Assembly: GCF_004210375.1 (NCBI RefSeq)
Contig: NC_134834.1
Coordinates: 146,973,009 to 147,037,008, forward strand
Length of the DNA stretch: 64,000 nucleotides
Reading direction: 5' to 3'
Origin: Tachypleus tridentatus
Taxonomy: Eukaryota; Arthropoda; Merostomata; Xiphosura; Limulidae
This document shows positions 47,656 to 59,191 of this stretch, piece after piece. The notes below the pieces were generated by a model, which was given only the letters and a program-made list of their open reading frames with translations, was not told where the DNA came from and did no database searches. Each line of letters opens with the position of its first letter. The stretch's first letter is position 1. Position numbers and translations under genes: made by a program.

Positions 47656-48444
47656 TCGGGAGTAACAACATTACCATGATAGAGCTGACCTGTCTGTCTG
47701 TTTCAAGGTAATATAGCGAAGTTTATAAACTATCCAAGTTTAAATCATCAACCCCTTGGTTATTCGAAGACATGACAATTTCAAGGTCTGAGAATATCCC
47801 TCTCTTAGACCGAGTGAGCGATAGTGAGTGCTAATAAAAACCCGCGTTTTTTGTAGTAGGTAATTAACAACTATTTTAATGAACAGACTAAATATTGTCT
47901 TGGTATTTTGTTTAGTGAAAAAGTCTTCGCTTGCATATTTTGTGAGGAGAATTTGTAGTTTCTCAGTATGCAAACTAATTCATCAAACTAAAGTAAAGAG
48001 ACGAATATTTGGCAACGTTAAATAACACTGTTACACATTAAAAACGTAATGTTCTTTCTTTTTCTGTGACATGTATCTTCACTACTTACCTAAAATATTT
48101 ATATTAATTAAAGTGTACGAAACTTTATTTTCCTTTTACATCGCTGTGATTGGCTTTCATACGAGGTTGTTTTAAGTTCGCAGGTAAAAACTAGTCCTAA
48201 GTTCCTTTTTTTATTAAAATTTGTTAATGTGTACTAATTGGGTCTGCTTTAAATCTGCTGTTGTCACTAGGGAGCGCTATTCATATATATACCTCAACTT
48301 GTATCTTCTGCTATTGGAACACTACTGAAATTAATCTTCTACGTAAGGGAACTCATTTTACCCACAATTCTTCAGTAACGTATTGTCTTCGTACATTATA
48401 ATTATAAAGTAGAGTTCTTTCGGCGATAACAAGCACCATTTACA
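47656..48444. other. upstream region of the first cuticle gene
   Basis: No repeats recognised in this 790-bp interval, unusual here. It should contain the promoter and 5' leader of the gene starting at 48445. Confidence 0.4.
48284..48291 (+). promoter_or_regulatory. possible TATA box of the first cuticle gene
   Basis: tatatata within ttcatatatatacctc, about 155 bases before the ATG. No TCAGT initiator at the standard distance; one lies at 48372. Confidence 0.3.
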
Positions 48445-51400
48445 ATGCTGGTAAGCTAGATTAATTTATTGTAAATCTTACAAAGCACTTTAAAGAATAC
48501 AACTTACTAAAACAGTTCATTATTCCGATTGTATTTCTCAAGCTCTGTATTTTCAGATTTATCTGCCATTATTCACTCACTATTGAAACACAAAGGTTCT
48601 TAATTTTAGTCTAGCGTTTTTACTAAGGTTTTCAGCTGATAAACGAAGATAAAAATGTCTGTATTACAACATTAACATAATCTGTTAGTAGTCTAAATTA
48701 AAAATTTTCTATTTATATTCAGTTAAGTAATTTGTTCATATTTTTCGACAGGTGTGGTGCATTTTTGTCGTACAGTCGCTTAAAAATTCAAAAATAAAAC
48801 TAATTAATTAACTTATTCAGAATAATTTAATACTATTTAACTGTGGTAACAAGTTCTATTGGTTATTTATCGATCGAGTAAATTCGTGTGTACGATAACT
48901 AATACTGACTTGAATAGTTCGTTAACAGCTCAACCATTGAACTAACTGAAAATTGACTCAATGCTTCATTGATTTTGGTATCTATAATATATCTTTAATT
49001 CCTGATATTGTGCAAAGTATCCTGATCATTATCATTTAGAAACATTGTGGGTATTCTAGCACTAGTCTTTTAACCACAATGAAATATATTTCTCACCGAT
49101 TGACGTAAACTTTAACACTTGTTTGTTTGTAATTACGCGCAAAGCTACACAATGGGGTAGCTGTGATCTGCCCACTACGGGTATCAAAGTTCAGTTTCTG
49201 GTGGTGTGAGTCCGCATAAATACTGCTGTGCCACTGGGGAGCAAAAGTTTAACGAACTATTAATATTCACCATTCAACTATTGTTGTAAAATAATTACTT
49301 ATTTTTGAGATGTCATTGAAACTACAAGTTTTAAATGAGGTGTAAAAACGGTGTACACGTTGGTTATAATTACTCTAGATGCAGTAATCCGCGAAATAGG
49401 ACACAACGGCCTAATCCATCTTGAAGCAAAAAATCCAAAAAACAGTAAATAGTGATTAAATCCCTCTTGATGCAATAATCCATGAAACAGTAAACAGTGG
49501 TTTAATCCATCTTGATGCAATAATCCATGAAACAGTAAACGGTGGCCACAGTCACTCTGGAGGCGGAACTGCGTGAATCTGTACAGGGTGGTTACAATCT
49601 CTCTTGAAGGAATAATCTATGCAACAGGACACGGTTGCTTCAACATCTCTTAAAATGATAACCTCTTTAATAGTTCATGGATGACTCAAATCACTTTGAA
49701 TTTTCAACCACGTTTATTTCAAAATATACGTAAACTCCAATCTTTCTTGAGGTAACAACCCCTCTTCTCCTGAAGAAGTGTTTATGTAGTCCACTATTGA
49801 AGAGTATTATTAGAAATTTCAGTTTAAGCCAAATTTTCTAATCATCTCTTTATCTTAATATTTGAATAATGGATGGTCCTTTATTTTCTGACAAGATTAA
49901 TTACAACGGATACGAAAACACTAGTGGCCCGGTATGGCCAGGTGGGGTAAGGCCTGCGACTCGTAATCTGAGGGTCGCGGGTTCGCATCCCCGTCGCGCC
50001 AATTGAAGGGGTATGTTTCGAACCTCAAGGGTCATTTTCGGGGCTTAAAGGATTGTGTTTGAAGTCTCAAGAGCCATATTGGGACTGAAATGGCCACATT
50101 TGGAGTTTCAAGGGTTATATATGAAATCTTGATGTTCCATGTTTGTGGGAACTTGTTAATTTAAGAAATATCGTTTTAAGACAACTTACCAGATGTCATC
50201 TCTCATAGCTGAAACAATACACTACCTGACACACAAAAATTTTATACGCGTCTTTCAAGATAAACTTTAGAACGCTTGTAATACACACATATATATATCT
50301 TCCGCCCTAGACAAAGTTCAAAACTTATGTTACAGTGTTTGTATCTTTTACATTAGATAAGCCATGAAACAAGTTTTGTTTCTTTCTATGCAAACTTTAG
50401 AAAACATGTTCATGTGCATGTAAGATCCCAGGTAAACTATATTACCATGTATAAATATATATTACTGCAGGTAAACTATGTAACACACATTACCATGTAT
50501 AAATATGTATTACTCCAGGTAAACTTTAGAATACCTATTATTTAGCCAATAAATGCGGCCCGGCATGATCACGTGGTACGGTCGCTCGAACTGCAATCTC
50601 AGAGTCGCGGGTGCGAATCCCTGTCTCACCAAACATGCTCACCCTTTTAGCCGTGGGGGCGTTATAATATTACGGTCAATCCCAATATTCGTTGGTGAAA
50701 GTTGGCCATGAGTGGCGATGACTATCTGCCTTTTGTATACTCAGTCTTACCCTGTTAAATTGGGGATGGCTAGCGCAAATAGCCCTTGTGTAACTTTACG
50801 CGAAATTCAAAAACAAACCAGCGATAAACTAGGAAAATGAAATTATTTTCAATAAAATTCACTTTCAAATTTTTCTTCTTAAACACTTATATTTTCAGAA
50901 GTTTCCTAAAATTCTGACTCTCTCTTTTTTTTTTCCAGAAATTCCGGCTGATGCTTGCTTTACTTTTACCTTTGGCTACTGCTACTCAATCATACTTTAA
51001 AATTGGACCGCTTGGGACTGATACTTACAGTTTCGGCTATGACGTCAATGAACCTCGAGAGGCCCCGAGACTGCTGAGGGAAGAAACGAGACTAGAAGAT
51101 GGGACTGTGATTGGTCGATACGGCTATTCCGATCCAACAGGAAGTTTCCGAATGTATCGGTATCACGCAGGCCCAGAAGGCTACTTTGCAAGTGAGATAA
51201 CTAGAGAGGTTTGTTTGTTATACAACAATGACTTTATTTTAGGTTTTTCCCTATAAAACTAATCGAACGTTTCACAGTATTTGTTGTTCTGTAAATTTCT
51301 AAAGTGTCAAGAGTTTTGATCCAAACAAAAACACTTTACTTTATTATACAATAAACAATAACAAATCTAAGAAAGAAAAAGGGGGTTTGGCGTTAAAATA

Positions 51401-53054
51401 ATTGATGGATTTGAATAAGCATATAAAATATATACAGTTATGTAATCGAAACTAACACATCTAACTTCTATTAATAGGTTGAAAAGGCCTAGTTAAATAT
51501 GGCTGCTCATAGAATAAGAAAAAATACATTCCAGTCAGTGTAAAACTACCTGAAAATATTAAACAGATAAAATACTTCACACGAAGAGTTTGTGTTGTTT
51601 TTTTTTGGAATTTCGCACAAAGCTACTCGAGGGCTATCTGTGCTAGCCGTCCCTAATTTAGTAGCGTAAGACTAGAGGAAAGGCAGCTAGTCATCACCAC
51701 CCACCGCCGATTCTTGGGTTACTCTTTTACCAACGAATATTGGGATTGACCGTCACATTATAACGCCCCCACGGCTGAAAGGGCGAGCATGTTTGGCGCG
51801 ACGGGGATGCGAACCCGCGACCGTCAGATTACGAGTTGCACGCCTTAACAACCAGTCTCAACTAATCAGTATAACCAGTTTTCATAAGCCTAGAAACAAC
51901 CAGTCCCAACTAATCATTATAACCAGTTTTCATAAGCCTCGAAACAACCAGTCTCAACTAATCATTATAACCAGTTTTCATAAGCCTAGAAACAACCAGT
52001 CCCAACTAATCATTATAACCAGTTTTCATAAGCCTAGAAACAACCAGTCCCAACTAATCATTATAACCCGTTTTCATAAGCCTAGAAAACAACCAGTCCC
52101 AACTAATCATTATAACCCGTTTTCATAAGCCTAGAAAACAACCAGTCCCAACTAATCATTATAACCAGTTTTCATAACCCTAGAAAACAACCAGTCCCAA
52201 CTAATCATTATAACCAGTTTTCATAAGCCTAGAAACAACCAGTCCCAACTAATCATTATAACCAATTTTCATAAGCCTAGAAAACAACCAGTCCCAACTA
52301 ATCATTATAACCAGTTTGTTTTAATTTAGATGCGACTAAGACGTGTTTTCGTTGATATTTGTTCAGGGAGAAATTTTTTGTTTAAATTTTTAATATGACT
52401 CCTATATTATATTGTATTGTATTGTATTATATCATATTATATCATATCATATCATATCGAGTCCTGTAATTTACAAAGTTATCAACAACAAACAGTTGTG
52501 TAGCTAAGTAGTTTAAAGATTTGCGTGTAAAAAGCAAATGGACCCAACTGATCCAGAGTTAAACGAGTTATCATTATATTTCGTGGTTATAATCGTTGTT
52601 AATTATCCGATCCATGTATGTACGCCTTGTGGATTTTGTATTCTATTACTTGTACCGGTTCTTTTATGTTGCTCTGTGAAGGTGTTTGATTTTTGTTTTC
52701 GAAATGTCTTGCTGAAATATAAAGTGAGGAGTAAACCCCTAAATTATTTTTTGTCAATCGGTCTAGAACGATCAAAAAGAAGAAATCGCTCGCCCTGCTG
52801 AGACCAGATTCGAACCCAATGTCCTTTCTGAACCTGAAGTGATGGAGAAAGAAAGACAGAGGCCTAGTTCACAGCTGTACACCGACGCCGACCATTTGGA
52901 ATCTCGCCCAGCGATTCCTTTAAATTATTTGCTAAATAAACAGCCACTCAAATATGCCAGTTTCGAACCAATCATTGATGAAAGCGTTAAAGAAACTATC
53001 GGAGGCGTTGAAGATGAAACTGAATTAAAATTAGGAGATGATCAGTTGTCATGA
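48445..53054 (+). CDS. secreted cuticular protein, chitin-binding (RR-type) domain, 3 exons
   Basis: Joined from 48445-48450 (ATG CTG, donor GTAAGC), 50939-51208 (acceptor ttttttttttccag, donor GAG/GTTTGT) and 52767-53054 (acceptor tcaatcggtctag, stop TGA), all phase 0, about 187 residues. Residues 1-18 form a signal peptide (MLKFRLMLALLLPLATAT). Residues about 30-86 match the chitin_bind_4 domain: YSFGYDV, RLEDGTVIGRYGYSDPTG, then YRYHAGPEGYFA. The second half (exon 3, from residue 93) is polar and acidic, Pro-containing, with no domain I recognise. The expected role is a structural protein secreted by epidermis into cuticle. The ATG at 50951 inside exon 2 would give a shorter signal peptide without exon 1; the phase-0 micro-exon pattern shared with the gene at 60994 makes the longer form more likely. 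Exon 3 is less certain than exon 2. Confidence 0.8.
48451..49119. other. intron 1 of the first cuticle gene, left part
   Basis: AT-rich and repeat-poor. The rest of intron 1 (to 50938) holds the SINEs and minisatellites listed separately. Confidence 0.55.
49120..49243 (-). mobile_element. SINE-B copy in intron
   Basis: attacgcgcaaagctacaca, cactacgggtatcaaagttc, gctgtgccactggggagc. Complete tail and head. Confidence 0.85.
49345..49690. repeat. minisatellite, about 57-60 bp unit, in intron
   Basis: About six copies of atccatcttgatgcaataat then ccatgaaacagtaaacagtg. The middle two are nearly identical. The minus open frame is a by-product. Confidence 0.85.
49691..49924. other. intron sequence without recognised feature
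   Basis: AT-rich. Confidence 0.4.
49925..50002 (+). mobile_element. isolated SINE-A tRNA-like head
   Basis: tggcccggtatggccaggtg with B box gggttcgcatcccc, ending at gtcgcgcca. The body is absent. It looks like a 77-base tRNA-derived unit, but the D and anticodon arms do not pair well, so it is a truncated SINE, not a tRNA gene. Confidence 0.85.
50013..50145. repeat. tandem repeat, about 41 bp unit, beside the SINE head
   Basis: Three copies of gtttgaagtctcaagagcca then tattgggactgaaatgg. Confidence 0.65.
50378..50535. repeat. tandem repeat, about 60 bp unit
   Basis: aggtaaactatattaccatg then tataaatatatattactg, about 2.5 copies. Confidence 0.7.
50557..50819 (+). mobile_element. SINE-A, near full length, in intron
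   Basis: gcggcccggcatgatcacgt to acgcgaaattcaaaaacaaa; ends only 120 bp before exon 2 of the cuticle gene. Confidence 0.92.
51597..51850 (-). mobile_element. SINE-A, end replaced by minisatellite
   Basis: Tail and body near consensus; in the head the sequence passes from cacgccttaac straight into the 48-bp repeat. Lies in intron 2 of the cuticle gene. Confidence 0.9.
51848..52318. repeat. minisatellite, 48-49 bp unit, about 9.5 copies
   Basis: Unit: aaacaaccagtcccaact, aatcattataacc, agttttcataagcctag. Very uniform copies, so young. The 111-codon frame through it is created by the repeat. Confidence 0.95.
52408..52459. repeat. pentanucleotide microsatellite
   Basis: tattg units giving way to atatc units. 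Confidence 0.85.
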
Positions 53055-54000
53055 GTCTGGAGAAGTGAATTTCCAAGACCTTTAAAACTGAACAGCATAA
53101 GGATTTGCGACCTAAATAAGGTTGAAAATAACGATTTGTTTTTCTAATTTTTTTTTCTCTTTGTATGACTGATCGGTTATCTTACGATAACATTTTAAAT
53201 TTCTGTCAGTGTTCACAATTTATGACGCATGCGCATATCTCCTGATCTTCACTTGAAATGAAACACACAACTTTTTTCTATCAGCTACGAACGAATTATT
53301 AGATTTCTCTCTCGTATCTGAAGTCATAAACTAACCTCAACGAGACATTATGATTTTAATTAATCAATTATACAGAGTTCATTAAATGTTCGTTGCATTT
53401 TGGAACTGAAAATTCAACTTGGCGATAGTTCTGTGCAAAACTTTAGATTTTTAGTTTCGAAAAAGTTTTGTTTATATCAATTTACGCTTTTAAAACTATA
53501 CAACTTGCTGACAGGATATTAATTAGTCTGAATATAATAGTCATTTTAGTTTTGTTAGTTTTGTTTACAAATGCTCTCAAATAATACCTTTTAGGATAAA
53601 ATTAATGTTCAGATTCTTATTTTACAACAAAAATTAAGTGAAATTAGAATTCACAAAATTAATTATAAAATAATAATAATTTCTCAAAAATAACAAATTT
53701 TCTTTTAACGTCATAAATCCTGGGAAGAGGTGTGGTTATTAGATAGGAAAACGAAACTGTTCGGTATATCGTTGTCATGATCTATGCGATTACTATATAT
53801 TATAACAACGCCACTAAATAATTAGTAACTAATTTTGCTAACGACCAGACTGTGACGTGGTGCAGTTATTTGAAAATAAAGAACATTATTCGCTTTGTTA
53901 AATACAAAATAAAAGTAATTAGTAATTATAGTTAATTAATTACTTAATACTAATATTAATAAGTTTATGATTGCGCAGTGTAATAAATAAAATGGTGTTA
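53055..54000 (+). other. likely 3' untranslated region and downstream sequence
   Basis: AT-rich; AATAAA signals near 53875, 53908 and 53986 could end the first cuticle transcript. The exact end is not determinable. Confidence 0.35.
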
Positions 54001-54694
54001 TTTAAAAAAAAATTAATAATGATAAATTTCTGTTATTTTTCAAGCATACTAAGCCTAAAATCTTCTTGTGTGAAGTAAGACCACTCGTGATAACACAATG
54101 CTAGGAATTTTTTCCATAAATTCGAAGCTGTGGCTGGTGACACTGTGCTTGAAATATATTTTTTAAACACCTGTCAAACTGCAGCTAAGGTATATAGTGT
54201 TTTACTAGGTTAATCCATCCTGAAAAATATTTACGAACCAAAGCAAAGGGGCCTTTTCTGATGTTTTAGTTTTTCGCCACCACGGGGCGTCACCTGTTGA
54301 AAAGATATTGTTTCAGTTTACAAATACGTTCGGATTTTTTTTTTGACGGCATTTCTTGTTTTGTTAAGAACGTCCCTGAAGCCTCTTGATCACTTATTAC
54401 GTTAAAATCTATTCATGTATGTGATAGCATTTTGTTGTCTTTATGTATGTGTTGATTGTCATTGTCAAACAAATGCTTTTGAAACAATGTACATGAAGTA
54501 TCCGTGTGTATTTGTTCATTGTTCGTTATGTGGATATTTCAATAAACTTTCTTGGTATGTAATCAATGCGTTTAAGAGAAAGCACTGGTATTTTTTTATT
54601 CCTGCAACAAACAAATACTTAGCTCTTGCAACGCCCCCTAGTGGATTATAAAGTAATGACGTTAAAATAACACCAAGTATGCACATTTGAAAAC
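54001..54694. other. non-coding stretch
   Basis: Open frames on both strands near 54.4-54.8 kb lack support. Confidence 0.35.
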
Positions 54695-54748
54695 GAACGT
54701 CTGTTTGTTTAAAAGCAAAGCTACATTGGGTTATCTGCTGTGAACCAT
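54695..54748 (-). mobile_element. SINE-B fragment
   Basis: aaaagcaaagctacattggg, ttatctgctgtgaac. Confidence 0.5.
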
Positions 54749-54942
54749 GCATCTTATTTAACAAATACAAAACGAAAGAGAACGGGTCAGTATTTATTTA
54801 TACGTTTACATAGGTTTAGTTGATGTCAGTTATTCCAATTTTAATTAACTCCTATTAAATTTTGAAGAATAGTTTCTGATAATAAGCGGTACAATCTGTC
54901 ACATTAGTTTTTCTCTTCTGGAATTAGTTTAAACTATTTGAC

Positions 54943-55345
54943 TCACTCCTCCCGTGGCCTAGCGGTATGTCTGCGGACTTACATTGCTAGAAATCCGGGT
55001 TTCGATACCTTTGGTGGGAAGATTGTTTTTGAATTTCGCGCAAAGCTATTCGTGGGCTATCTGCGTTAGCCGTCCATAATTTAGCAGTGTAAAACTAGGG
55101 GGAAGACAGCTAATCATCACCACCCACCGCCAACTCTTGGGTTACTCTTTTACCAACGAATAGTGGGATTGACCGTCACATTGTAACGCCCCCACGGCTG
55201 GGAGGGCGAGCATGTTTGGTGCAACAGGGATTCGAACTCGCGACCCTCGGATTACGAGTCGAACGCCTTAACACGCTTGGCCATGCCGGGCCTTGGTTGG
55301 AAGAGCACAGATAGCCCATCGTGTTGCTTTGCGCTTAGCTTCAAA
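54943..55345 (+). mobile_element. SINE-B interrupted by SINE-A
   Basis: Head ctcccgtggcctagcggtat to gggtttcgatacctttgg, then a SINE-A insert, then gagcacagatagcccatcgt and tail gctttgcgcttagcttcaaa. Removing the insert restores a whole SINE-B. Confidence 0.9.
55023..55292 (-). mobile_element. SINE-A nested in SINE-B, with target duplication
   Basis: Flanks ttggtgggaaga (55011-55022) and ttggttggaaga (55293-55304) form a 12-bp duplication with one mismatch inside SINE-B. Confidence 0.93.
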
Positions 55346-55379
55346 CAAAACAAAATTAAATCTATTTTATTCAAACATC

Positions 55380-55465
55380 TCGGCGCCTCGTGGCTCAGCA
55401 GTAAGTCATAGAGCTTACAACCAAAAACCGAGATTAGATAACCACAATACATAGTACCGTGCATT
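55380..55465 (+). mobile_element. SINE-B fragment
   Basis: cggcgcctcgtggctcagca, gagcttacaaccaaaaaccg. Confidence 0.6.
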
Positions 55466-55782
55466 TTTGTTCTTAACCGCAACAACTTCAAACGTTTTAC
55501 ATTTGATTAATGTTATATAATTTGATGTAAACGTAAAATTATCAATATCGTCTCGTACGTTTTGAAAGTATTTATCGAAATAATCAAATAGTCACCAGAT
55601 GGGGCTCGAAACCGTTGTTTGTTTATTTCACGATGATGGCGCAGGATACACAGAACTGCTTTTAATGTTGAACTTAGATAATATATCATAGAGAAAATAG
55701 TTAGTTCATAACAATCGTCGTTAACTCCAGTGTTACTCTTGTCTGACCAAATAGCTGAATTTAAATGCCACTTGGCACTGGG
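55466..55782. other. non-coding stretch
   Basis: Nothing recognised; the minus frame at 55513-55797 is AT-biased. Confidence 0.35.
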
Positions 55783-56055
55783 ACCCACCATGGCCACGTA
55801 GTTAAGCTACTCGACTCGTAATCCAAGGGTCGCGAGTTCGCATCCCCGTTGCACCAAATATGCTCGCCCTTTCAACCGTGTGGGCGTTATAATATGTAGG
55901 TCAATCCCACTTTTAGTTGGTAAAAGAATAGCTCTAGAGTTGGCAGTGGGTTGTGATGGTAAGGTGCTCTCCCTCTAGTCATACGCTGCTAAATTAGGAA
56001 CGGCTAGCGCAGATAGCCCTCGTGTAGCTTTGCGCGAAATTCAAATCAAACCAAA
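55783..56055 (+). mobile_element. SINE-A, full length
   Basis: gggacccaccatggccacgt to gcgcgaaattcaaatcaaac. Directly followed by a second copy. Confidence 0.92.
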
Positions 56056-56327
56056 CCCAGCATGGCCAGGTGGTTAGGGCACTGGATTCATAATCTGAGG
56101 GTCGCATGTTCGGATCCCAGTTACGTACCAAACACGCTCGCCCTTTCAGCCGTGGGAGCGTTATATGTGTGGCCAATCACACCATTCGCTGGTAAAAGAG
56201 TAGCCAAAGAGTTGACAGTGGGTGGTGATGACCGGCTGCCTTTTTTCTAGTCTTATGCCGTTAGATTATGGACGGCTAACGCAGACAGCTTTGATGTAGT
56301 TTTGCACAACATTACAAGAAACCAACC
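56056..56327 (+). mobile_element. SINE-A, full length, head-to-tail with previous
   Basis: acccagcatggccaggtggt to cacaacattacaagaaacc; diverged from its neighbour, so not a recent duplicate. Confidence 0.9.
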
Positions 56328-56734
56328 ACTTGATAGTGCACACACAGCCACAAAGTGTGAAACGCATTTTTGTGGAAACTAGCGATGTATAGTAAGACCG
56401 CTAATTTGCTAATCGAGATACTAATTACTAGACCACGCCTAGCCCTTCTTTTGTAAGTTTTAAACTTTCAATTCACGAAGAAGTTAGGCCTCTAACCTAA
56501 CTATACAATAGAGCTACTGTGAGTCACTCGAAGGCAGTGTGGTTTCAGGCATTGTTTTGTGATTGGTTGGGAAAAAATCGACTGGTTTGTTAAAGTAGAA
56601 CAAATTCTCTTCTAGTGCTAAGTTACACCACTAGAGTTCGCCATTGTTCTTAATTTCTTATAAGTTAAAAATATAGAAGTAGAGCTTCTGAACTTCAGGT
56701 AAATATTGGTAACAACCACCAAGTCATGGGCCAA
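56328..56734. other. non-coding stretch
   Basis: Nothing recognised. Confidence 0.35.
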
Positions 56735-57085
56735 CAAGTAGAATTAGTAATAATATTAATGGCACTAGTGGCTCTTCATCTAACAAGTACAATTAATGAT
56801 AACAGTAATGGTACCAGTGACTCTTCAACCAACAAGTACAATTAATGATAACAGTAATGGTACCAGTGACTCTTCAACCAACAAGTACAATTAATGATAA
56901 CAGTAATGGTACCAGTGACTCTTCAACCAACAAGTAGAGTTAATGATAATATCGATGATACTAGTGACTCTTCATCCATAAAGTGAAATTAATGATAATA
57001 TTGATGGTACTAGTACCGCTTCAACTAATAAGTAGAATTAATGATAATATCGATGGTACTGGTGAACATGCAACCAATAAAGCCT
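56735..57085. repeat. minisatellite, 49 bp unit, about 7 copies
   Basis: aattaatgataacagtaatg, gtaccagtgactcttcaacc, aacaagtac. Copies 2-4 are identical or nearly so; outer copies diverge. Confidence 0.92.
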
Positions 57086-57189
57086 TGGGCCCACCATAAA
57101 TACACATAAATGGAATTAATTATAATATTTATGGTAATAATAATATCTCTATTACTGAAATGTTTTCTTGAAGAGAATGCAAAATTATG

Positions 57190-57405
57190 CTTGGGGTTTA
57201 CAACAATGAACGAAGGTTTGACAACTGCGAAAATTACATTGTTGTTTGGTATACTTTGTGATCCCATGTTTGGGGTTTGTAACAATCAACCAAGGTTTGG
57301 CAGTTGATGAAATAACGTTGTTTAGTAGGTTATTTAAAATATTATTCTCGAGGTTTACGACAATGAACAGAAGTTTATTAGCTGCTGAAATAGCATTGTG
57401 TTTTA
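57190..57405. repeat. tandem repeat, 78 bp unit, about 3 copies
   Basis: ggggtttacaacaatgaacg, aaggtttgacaactg near 57194, 57272 and 57350. The open frames in two phases here are repeat products. Confidence 0.75.
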
Positions 57406-58199
57406 GAAGATGCTCTTCTATTATTATCAGAAAACAAGTAACAATTCCATTTGCTTTCCGAAAGAATAGATTATCTAACGATTACGAATAATGAAAGAAA
57501 AAAACAACATTGAAACGAATCGAAGTTTCGAACAATCTTATTTATTTTGTTGTTGTTGTTTTATAATCCACCAGTTGGAACACAACCCAATGAAAAACAT
57601 ATTTCGCACACGTTTACTTCTTAAATAAAAATAGAATAACAGCCACATTTCAAAATGTGGCTGTTAGAAAAAAAAAAAAGGTTATAGAAACCTGGTAGCA
57701 GCTTATTTTATTCAAAGTTGTTGTTCTTTTCCTTGACTTCAATACTTATTTTTACACCACAAAGAAGTTCTAGGATGTAAGGAATTAGGCCTCTTAATCC
57801 ACGTGTTTCCTTCAAATATAAGCTTCTTATATACCGATACACAAAGACAAAAATACTTTAACAATGTTAATCAATATGGGAATTTTCGTAAAATATTTTG
57901 GCCTAATTCCCAGAATGATTCGCCTGATAACGGTTTCTTAGAAAATATAAACTACTTAAGAGATCTAAAATCGTTTCACTAAGGTTTTCTAGGTGAATAT
58001 TTAACTCGGTTTAGAAGTAATTAAAAAACTTTGAAGCGTAACTGGAATATGTATTATAGAAAATTATGATTTTCATTTTAAGCTTTAAAAATATTCCATT
58101 GAATGGAGGTCAAATCACAGAAACAGTTTCACGGTTGTTGTTTGTTTTTCTTTGATTCTTAAGTCACGTGTTACAGGAAAAGGAATTTTCATAAGTTAT
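57406..58199. other. AT-rich stretch holding one hairpin
   Basis: Apart from the palindrome at 57637 nothing is recognised. Confidence 0.4.
57637..57666. repeat. perfect 14-bp-arm hairpin followed by poly-A
   Basis: taacagccacattt, two bases, aaatgtggctgtta, then A-rich sequence. Looks like a terminator shape but in nuclear DNA is more likely a mobile-element end or chance palindrome. Confidence 0.7.
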
Positions 58200-58585
58200 A
58201 TGTCAAGAAAGAGGGATTAACCCTAAAATCACATGTCAAAAAATAGGAAGTATTTCTTACACTTCAGACCACAGATAGAGGATGTAATTTTTAAGAACAA
58301 GAACAGGTAGTAATTATTAAGTTACATACAAGAGCAGGTAGTAATTTTTAGGTCACATCATAAGAGCAAATAATAATTCTGAAGTCACGTGGAATAAAAC
58401 AGGAAGTAATTCTGAAGTCACGTGGTATAGAAACAGAAATAGTTCTTAAGTGTCATTAAACAGAAACAGGAAATAATTTTTAAGTCGCATTAAACAGAAA
58501 CAGGAACTAATTCTTAAGTCGCATTAAACAGAAACAGGAAGTAATTACAGGAAGTAAGTCACGTGATATAGAAACGGAGTAATTT
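58200..58585. repeat. minisatellite, about 36 bp unit, with CACGTG motifs
   Basis: aacaggaagtaattctgaag, tcacgtggtatagaa, about ten diverged copies. Several units contain the E-box CACGTG. Confidence 0.8.
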
Positions 58586-58734
58586 TGAGACAAGACTAAA
58601 AGACGTGTAGATATTCGTTGTGAATATTTCACCAGTATTCAGTTGACTAAAAGCAATGTGCGATGTCACAATACGTGAGCATTAATCCAATGTTCAAGAA
58701 TCTTAAGCATATAAAGGTGTCTTTTCCTCTGTCC

Positions 58735-58855
58735 CCACATGAGGGCTTACAAAGTTTAAAAATCAGGTTTCGATATGCGCTGACAAAGGAGCACAGATAT
58801 CGCCCTGTGTAATTTTTGTGCCTAATATTATACAAAACACAAATAAATATCCTCA
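58735..58855 (+). mobile_element. SINE-B copy, decayed head
   Basis: gggcttacaaagtttaaaaa, aggtttcgatatgcgctgac, gagcacagatatcgccctgt. Confidence 0.65.
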
Positions 58856-59191
58856 TTCTACGTAATGAAGATTTTGGATGAACGGGCAGCGACATTGTTA
58901 TGATTTACTTCTATCTGTATTCTAAATATTCCTGTCCCTTGGCGTTTTCTAAGAATTTCTGTTGCAAAACGTGATTACAAGAAACATCAGTTGCTCTTAT
59001 TTTTTCATCTACCTTTTCAGAGTTAAACTAGTTTCGGGAAATGTTTCCTTATTACAAAACTTAAAGTGATTCCGTGAAAGCTTATTAAAATTATAATAAG
59101 GAGCTGGGAGCACCTAGAAAATGTCAAAAAAAAAAAAAGAACTGACGAACAAACAATTTTAATTCCAAAAATATACGAAAAAAGTGGTGTT
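58856..59191. other. non-coding stretch
   Basis: Nothing recognised. Confidence 0.35.

Noticed and set aside
49925-50002. tRNA gene
   Set aside because: It has A- and B-box-like motifs and tRNA length, but the arms do not fold well and the sequence equals the SINE-A head.
51793-52128. 111-codon plus frame with repeated NNQSQLI units
   Set aside because: It starts in a SINE and runs through a 48-bp intronic minisatellite.
52538-52801. 87-codon hydrophobic plus frame
   Set aside because: It overlaps exon 3 of the cuticle gene in another frame and lies mostly in AT-rich intron; the hydrophobicity comes from T-rich sequence.
57637-57680. Bacterial-type rho-independent terminator
   Set aside because: Shape fits only superficially; the window is eukaryotic nuclear DNA and no gene ends there.
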